From contig PYGV01000012.1 in the NCBI GenBank assembly GCA_003022385.1, forward strand, positions 1 through 45,110: DNA of 45,110 nt. The letters run 5' to 3'. Position numbers and translations under genes: made by a program. Below are positions 40,720 to 45,110 of this stretch, one piece after another (the first letter of the stretch is position 1; the number at the start of each line of letters is the position of its first letter). The notes beneath the pieces were generated by a model that was not told where the DNA came from, made no database searches, and saw only the letters and a list, made by a program, of their open reading frames with translations. This DNA comes from a filamentous cyanobacterium CCP3. Its GTDB lineage: Bacteria > Cyanobacteriota > Cyanobacteriia > Phormidesmidales > Phormidesmidaceae.

Positions 40720-41145
40720 TTAAACCTTGACCATGACCTGATCGCCCTCGACCTTGGCCTCGAAGGTGGCTAAGGGTTTAGGTGGAGGGCCGCCGACTAC
40801 CGTACCGTCTGGGCTGTAGCGTCCCCCGTGGCAGGGGCAGATGAACAGTTCTTCGGCCCGGTCCCAGTCCACGGTGCAGCCCGCATGGGTGCAAACCGGG
40901 CTCACCGCCAGCACCGCGTCCGGATTGGTGGCGTCGCGCACTACCACGAGGTCTTGCCCCTTGACGGTGGTGCTGACGCTGCCCTGGGCCACCAGATCGG
41001 CCATGCTGCCGACGGTCGTAAACTCGCCACTGCCTTGCCCCTCAGCCTCAGAGGTTGAGTCAGACTGGCAGGCAGCGATCGCGACGGGCAGCGATGTGGC
41101 TAGCAGCCCCAGACCCAGCAAGTTTGTAAACTCTCGCCGTTTCAT
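40720..41145 (-). CDS. Rieske [2Fe-2S] protein, possible lipoprotein
   Basis: The 141-residue protein has both cluster-binding boxes: CTHAGC and CPCHGG (two Cys and two His). It lacks the membrane helix of the cytochrome b6f Rieske subunit. The start MKRREFTNLLGLGLLAT suggests a Tat-like or Sec signal, and AACQSDS provides a lipobox-like Cys. It may carry electrons at the thylakoid or plasma membrane outer face. ATG 41145 is preferred over 41163, which would overlap the CobW gene. It sits 7 bases downstream of the CobW-type gene, so an operon is likely. Confidence 0.88.
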   Translation of the reverse strand: MKRREFTNLLGLGLLATSLPVAIAACQSDSTSEAEGQGSGEFTTVGSMADLVAQGSVSTTVKGQDLVVVRDATNPDAVLAVSPVCTHAGCTVDWDRAEELFICPCHGGRYSPDGTVVGGPPPKPLATFEAKVEGDQVMVKV

Positions 41146-41152
41146 ACCCCTA

Positions 41153-42325
41153 CTATTTGCCAAATCCCTGGCCTCGTTTGACGGTGGGCATGCCCAGGCA
41201 GGCGTTGAGCTGCGATCGCAACTCGTCGTGGTTCAGGTTTTGGCCAATCAGCACCAGCTGGTTTTTGGGTGCGCCCTTCCACTCGTCATCGTCCAGCGAA
41301 AAGCGCTTGCCGCTAAGGTGAAAGATGTGGCGCTTGGGGCTTTCGTCAAACCAGAGAATGCCCTTGGCTCGAAACACCGACTCCGGCAGCTGGTTGTCTA
41401 AAAAGTGCTGGAACTTGCGAATGGCAAAGGGGCGATCGCTAGCAAACGACAGCGACGTAAAGCCATCAATCGCCAGGTGATCAGAATGGCGGAGATCGTG
41501 ATGATCGTGGTCATGGTCGTGCTCACAGTGGCCATGGTCGTGGTCGCAATTGCTGTGGTCGTGAGCCTCGTGGTCATGCCCGTGCCCATGATCGTGATGG
41601 TCGTGGTCATGAGCCTCATGATCATGGTGGTTGTGGGCGTCGGTGCTATCGCCACCAAAGTACTTATCCGACTCAAACAGACCCACGCTGAGAATCAGCG
41701 GCAGGGGCACCTCAGATTTGGTGGTGCGCAGAATCCGCGCTCCCTCCTTCACATCGCGAATTTTGACTTCCAGCAAGTCCAGGTCGGCATCGTCAACTAG
41801 ATCGGCCTTGTTAAGCAGAATAATGTCGCCGTAGGCAATCTGGTTGTGGGCGGCCTGGCTATTGAAAAGGTCCAGGCTGTAGTTCTCGGCGTCTACCACC
41901 GTCACAATCGAGTCAAGCCGGGTCAGATCGCGCAGCTCGGTGCCCAAAAAGGTGAGGGCAATGGGCAGCGGGTCGGCCAGGCCGGTGGTTTCAACCACTA
42001 GATAGTCAATTTTGTCCTGGCGCTCCAGCACCTTGTACACCGCCTCCATTAGGTCGTTGTTGATGGTGCAGCAGATGCAGCCGTTGCTGAGTTCGACCAT
42101 GGTGTCGTCGCTGTTGTCGGTGGCGATCAGCAGGTCGTTGTCGATGCCAATTTCGCCAAACTCATTCACCAGCACCGCGGTCTTTAGCCCCTCCTGGTTG
42201 GCCAGAATGTGGTTGAGCAGGGTGGTTTTGCCGCTGCCCAAAAAGCCGGTAATGATCGTAACGGGCAGACCGTGTTTGATGTCATCCATAGCCTGGGGCT
42301 GGATGGGGGGAGCAGCGGTAGACAT
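41153..42325 (-). CDS. CobW/COG0523-family GTPase with His-rich metal-binding insert
   Basis: The 390-residue GTPase has GFLGSGKTTLLNHI (P-loop) near 27-40, the metal-binding NGCICCTIN (CxCC), and a C-terminal CobW domain. An insert of about 55 residues near 225-280 is made almost only of His, Asp, Gly and Cys (for example HDHGHGHDHEAHDHSNCDHD). Such proteins move zinc or another metal to target enzymes. The His-rich insert would store or sense metal. Its neighbour is the Rieske gene. The upstream gap of 218 bases to the divergent tag gene must hold its promoter; I could not read a clear Zur box there. Confidence 0.9.
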   Translation of the reverse strand: MSTAAPPIQPQAMDDIKHGLPVTIITGFLGSGKTTLLNHILANQEGLKTAVLVNEFGEIGIDNDLLIATDNSDDTMVELSNGCICCTINNDLMEAVYKVLERQDKIDYLVVETTGLADPLPIALTFLGTELRDLTRLDSIVTVVDAENYSLDLFNSQAAHNQIAYGDIILLNKADLVDDADLDLLEVKIRDVKEGARILRTTKSEVPLPLILSVGLFESDKYFGGDSTDAHNHHDHEAHDHDHHDHGHGHDHEAHDHSNCDHDHGHCEHDHDHDHHDLRHSDHLAIDGFTSLSFASDRPFAIRKFQHFLDNQLPESVFRAKGILWFDESPKRHIFHLSGKRFSLDDDEWKGAPKNQLVLIGQNLNHDELRSQLNACLGMPTVKRGQGFGK

Positions 42326-42543
42326 AGGTGCTCTTTGAACGCAGGGACATTTTCCATACTAGCGATCAATTGCAGTCGTGGCGGTCAGGGTTGGGATTGT
42401 TTAAGGAAGCAGCTACGGGAAGTGGCCAGCGCACGTTCCCATAGGACCCGCCCAGAGCAATCCATGAGTCGCCCGCGCTTGACGCTAATACGTATGACGC
42501 ACAAACCAGTACAATTGCATTGATTTCGCCTTTGGAAGCAGCC

Positions 42544-43125
42544 ATGTCCCTAAACCCCGACGATCTGCCCCGCTGCGGCTGGGTTAACGCCGACCCGCTC
42601 GAAATCGCCTACCACGACACTGAATGGGGCGTGCCGCTGCACGATGACCGCAAGCATTTTGAGTTCATCATTCTCGATGGCTTTCAGGCCGGGCTGAGCT
42701 GGATCACTATTCTGCGCAAGCGCGACAACTTTCGCGCGGCCTTTGATGGCTTTGACCCCGAGGCGATCGCCCGCTACGACGAGGCCAAGCACCACGAACT
42801 CCTGCAAAACGCAGGCATTGTCCGCAACCGGCTCAAAATTGCCGCCGCCACCCGCAACGCCCAGGCCTTTCTCCAGGTGCAGGAAACCTTCGGCAGCTTC
42901 GATCGCTACATCTGGCAGTTTGTCGATGGCGAAACCGTGCAGAATGCTTGGCCAACCCTAGCTGATGCCCCGACTCGCACCGCCGCCTCAGATGCGATGA
43001 GCAAAGACCTCAAGCAGCGCGGCTTCAAGTTTGTTGGCACCACCATTTGCTACGCCTACATGCAGGCGGCAGGCCTGGTCAACGACCACACCATCGACTG
43101 CTTTCGCCATCAAGAACTGGCCTAA
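42544..43125 (+). CDS. tag: DNA-3-methyladenine glycosylase I
   Basis: The 194-residue enzyme removes 3-methyladenine from alkylated DNA. Motifs: RCGWVNADPLEIAYHDTEWGVP at the start, FEFIILDGFQAGLSWITILRKR, and a C-terminal Cys/His pair (FVGTTICYAYMQAAGLVNDH). These, with the first Cys, form the zinc snap of Tag. ATG 42544 with a GGAAG upstream is chosen; ATG 42520 adds eight residues. The length is normal. Confidence 0.93.
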   Translation: MSLNPDDLPRCGWVNADPLEIAYHDTEWGVPLHDDRKHFEFIILDGFQAGLSWITILRKRDNFRAAFDGFDPEAIARYDEAKHHELLQNAGIVRNRLKIAAATRNAQAFLQVQETFGSFDRYIWQFVDGETVQNAWPTLADAPTRTAASDAMSKDLKQRGFKFVGTTICYAYMQAAGLVNDHTIDCFRHQELA

Positions 43126-43242
43126 CGCCAGGAACTAGCGGTGATAGGAAGGTTAGAGACAATGCACAGAAGCCCTGCTTGCCGCTTCGTCGCAGTGTCA
43201 GATCCCATCTCAGCGCCAGCTAACAGCATTTAGAGATCAGTC

Positions 43243-43282
43243 TTGACCATTTATAGTAAACTAGTTTATATTAAATGAGGAG
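43243..43282 (+). promoter_or_regulatory. Promoter, self-operator and ribosome site of the MarR gene
   Basis: TTGACC (43243-43248), 18 bases, TATATT (43267-43272) make a good promoter. The perfect palindrome TAAACTAGTTTA (43257-43268) lies between and over them and is a likely MarR operator. GAGGAG (43277-43282) is six bases from a GTG start at 43289. Confidence 0.65.
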
Positions 43283-43288
43283 ATAATC

Positions 43289-43738
43289 GTGAGCACCGAT
43301 CAGCTATTCGTAAACGCGCCCAACCCAGAGGATTTTGCCGGGTTTCTGATTTGGCAGTTGTCGAACAAATGGGAAAAGTACGTCAATCAACAGCTCAAGG
43401 AGTTTAATACCAGTCAGGGAGAGTGCTTCCATCTGATCTCAATCTTGCAATTATCCGCGAGGCTACGTGAAGTCACTCAAGTGGATATAGCTCGGGTGAC
43501 AGGAGGGTCAATGATGAACACCTCCAAGATCCTAAAAAGTCTAGAGAAGAAGCAGTGGGTAACACGAAAAACGGCTTCTGACCCACGGGCCAAGAAAGTT
43601 GAGATAACCGAGGCAGGCATAGCTATCGCAAAAGATACGGCTATGGTGCTCGGAAAAGCGAATGAGGCTTTCTTTGGTGAAAATCACACCAAAGAACTGA
43701 TTGCCGTGCTTCAAGAAATCAACCAGAATCATTCATGA
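43289..43738 (+). CDS. MarR-family transcriptional regulator
   Basis: The 149-residue protein begins at GTG 43289 behind a strong GAGGAG. It shows the winged-helix pattern of MarR: LREVTQVDIARVTGGSMMNTSKILKSLEKKQWVTRKTASDPRAKKVEITEAG is the recognition helix and wing region (residues about 63-113). It binds DNA as a dimer and responds to a small ligand. The operator is probably the palindrome at 43257-43268. It is 9 bases upstream of the hydroxylase gene and probably controls it. Confidence 0.88.
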   Translation: MSTDQLFVNAPNPEDFAGFLIWQLSNKWEKYVNQQLKEFNTSQGECFHLISILQLSARLREVTQVDIARVTGGSMMNTSKILKSLEKKQWVTRKTASDPRAKKVEITEAGIAIAKDTAMVLGKANEAFFGENHTKELIAVLQEINQNHS

Positions 43739-43747
43739 GAAACTAGC

Positions 43748-45079
43748 ATGAGCTCACAGCAGATTCACCAATTTATTGCCTCGATTATCCAGGGATTTAT
43801 TCAGTCATTTGTATCTCAAATGCTGGTCATAACGATTGTTCACTTCTTTGTCTGGAGGATTTTTGCCCCTAAACTCCAGCGTTTCCGTATTCAACCTGTT
43901 AAGCGTGCTGGCTCGGTGCAAATTCGGCAAGAAATCAAAAACAGCATAATTGTAATATTAGCAGGTTTGATCACAACCCCCATCGTGCTTATCTTGCAGC
44001 AAATGGGTTACACCAAAATCTATGTCGATCCCAATCAATACGGGCTTGGATATCTAATTTTTAACGTTGTAATACTGTGGCTTATCGGCGACGCCTGGTT
44101 TTATTTTGCCCACAGATGGCTTCATCAACCGACACTTTATAGGTATATTCACGCAGTCCATCATCAAAGCTTAGATACCACTCCCTACACCACCTTGTCA
44201 TTTCACTACCTGGAGCCTTTAATTCTTTCAGGCTGGATTTATATTGCGATTTTCTTGTTTCCGGTCAGTATCGTAGCCATTGGCATCAATCAGGTCATAG
44301 GGTTGCTAAATAACATCAAATCCCATCTTGGGTACGAGTTTTATCCAAAGTTTTTTGACAAGACATCTCTTAAATATTTAGTGAATAGCACCCATCACAA
44401 TCAGCACCATACCAGATACAACGGCAACTACGGGCTGTCTATAAGGTTTTGGGATCTTGTTTTCGGCACAGAGTTCGACGACTATGATCGGGCCGTAAGC
44501 CAGGTCAAGAACCGCAAAAAGCCAATGAAAATTATTGACAATTCAGTATACAGAACAATCAAAATTTCTAAGATTGTGCCTGAGACACACGAAGCCACCT
44601 CAATTTATTTTGAGCCTGAAGACGAAAACTTTTACAACTATCTGCCAGGACAGCATATTAATCTCCGTATCAAAGTTCAAGGCAAGGTGTATAAGCGCGT
44701 TTTCTCTCTCAGCAGTTCTCCAGTGGTAGATAGATTTTTGCGTATTACGGTGAAGCAGCATGGGGTGGTGACTGCTTATCTGAGGAATGAAGCCCAAGTT
44801 GGCGATGAAATTCAGGCTCTATATCCCTGGGGGCAATTTAACGTCTGGCTCAACCCAAATGGAGATAAAGATTATTTGATGATTGCCGGAGGCAGCGGCA
44901 TTACCCCTATTCATTCAATGGTTAGATCAATCTTGGCAAAGGAGAGAACTAGTCAGGTAGTTCTACTTTATGCCAACAAAAGCACGGAGAGCATAATCTT
45001 TGCTCAAGAAATCAAGGATCTTAGCGACAGATATATAGCGGTTCTCATTCGGATGAGGTACAGTAACAGTCATTTGTGA
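43748..45079 (+). CDS. Fatty acid hydroxylase fused to a ferredoxin-NADP-reductase-like module, C-terminus short
   Basis: The 443-residue protein has membrane segments (about 20-40, 66-85, 100-120, 165-190) and the histidine boxes of the sterol desaturase/fatty acid hydroxylase family: HRWLH near 122-126, HAVHH near 136-140 and STHHNQHH near 216-223. These bind two irons. From about 265 a flavin reductase module follows, with FSLSSSP (FAD) and MIAGGSGITPIHSM (NAD(P)H). Related fusions end with a 2Fe-2S ferredoxin domain, which is missing here: the frame stops at 45079 after the odd end IAVLIRMRYSNSHL. That suggests truncation or a frameshift. It lies in an operon with the MarR gene. Confidence 0.8.
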   Translation: MSSQQIHQFIASIIQGFIQSFVSQMLVITIVHFFVWRIFAPKLQRFRIQPVKRAGSVQIRQEIKNSIIVILAGLITTPIVLILQQMGYTKIYVDPNQYGLGYLIFNVVILWLIGDAWFYFAHRWLHQPTLYRYIHAVHHQSLDTTPYTTLSFHYLEPLILSGWIYIAIFLFPVSIVAIGINQVIGLLNNIKSHLGYEFYPKFFDKTSLKYLVNSTHHNQHHTRYNGNYGLSIRFWDLVFGTEFDDYDRAVSQVKNRKKPMKIIDNSVYRTIKISKIVPETHEATSIYFEPEDENFYNYLPGQHINLRIKVQGKVYKRVFSLSSSPVVDRFLRITVKQHGVVTAYLRNEAQVGDEIQALYPWGQFNVWLNPNGDKDYLMIAGGSGITPIHSMVRSILAKERTSQVVLLYANKSTESIIFAQEIKDLSDRYIAVLIRMRYSNSHL

Positions 45080-45110
45080 ACCAGCTGCGAATATCTTTTA
45101 AAGTGACTTG

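Noticed and set aside
41405-41800. 131-codon hydrophobic plus-strand ORF
   Set aside because: Val/Met-rich because it is antisense to the His-Asp repeat of the CobW-type gene; a mirror of low-complexity sequence, not a membrane protein.

Overview
The window reads as cyanobacterial DNA. The octamer GCGATCGC (HIP1) recurs in it, for example near 14871, 18957, 27583, 28998, 39691 and 39719. The right-hand genes include an HD metalloprotein of a type I associate with cyanobacteria, and the tRNA gene carries no encoded CCA. A filamentous marine or freshwater cyanobacterium is plausible, but genus cannot be read from the sequence.

Positions 1 to about 32012 look like one integrated conjugative element, or an integrated conjugative plasmid, cut off by the left edge. 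Its right end lies against the 3' end of a tRNA-Gly gene (32012-32083, minus strand), with a tyrosine recombinase just inside. On the minus strand, 20186 down to 1 is a tightly packed type IV secretion and DNA-processing block: VirB2-, VirB3-, VirB4-, VirB5-, VirB6-, VirB8-, VirB10- and VirB9-like proteins, an M23 peptidase, a small exported protein, the VirD4-like coupling protein, two unknown proteins, then a very large methyltransferase/strawberry-notch helicase reading frame running off the window. I see no relaxase and no VirB11 in this part.

From 20187 to 31817 lie the maintenance, cargo and control genes. These are a ParA with a small ribbon-helix-helix partner; an AT-rich island holding a GHKL ATPase fused to a PD-(D/E)XK-type nuclease domain next to a cytosine-5 DNA methyltransferase (a candidate restriction or defence pair); a relic of virB4; and a ParD/ParE toxin-antitoxin pair. 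Next come a cluster of twelve GGTAGAC-type repeats with a DnaA box (candidate replication origin) and a primase-like replication protein. Upstream of that gene are a candidate regulatory RNA and a ribosome-site hairpin. The region ends with a phage-like switch (Ner-like and Xis-like genes opposite an S24 repressor) and the integrase. Together this is a self-transmissible element that can plausibly replicate and partition as a plasmid when excised.

From 32131 to the end is ordinary chromosome: an RND efflux pump with its adaptor, an HD-domain metalloprotein, an OppC/DppC-type permease, a lipoprotein, D-aminoacyl-tRNA deacylase, a HIT-like protein, a Rieske protein, a CobW-type GTPase with a His-rich insert, 3-methyladenine glycosylase I, a MarR regulator with its own operator, and a fatty acid hydroxylase/reductase fusion whose C-terminus looks cut short.
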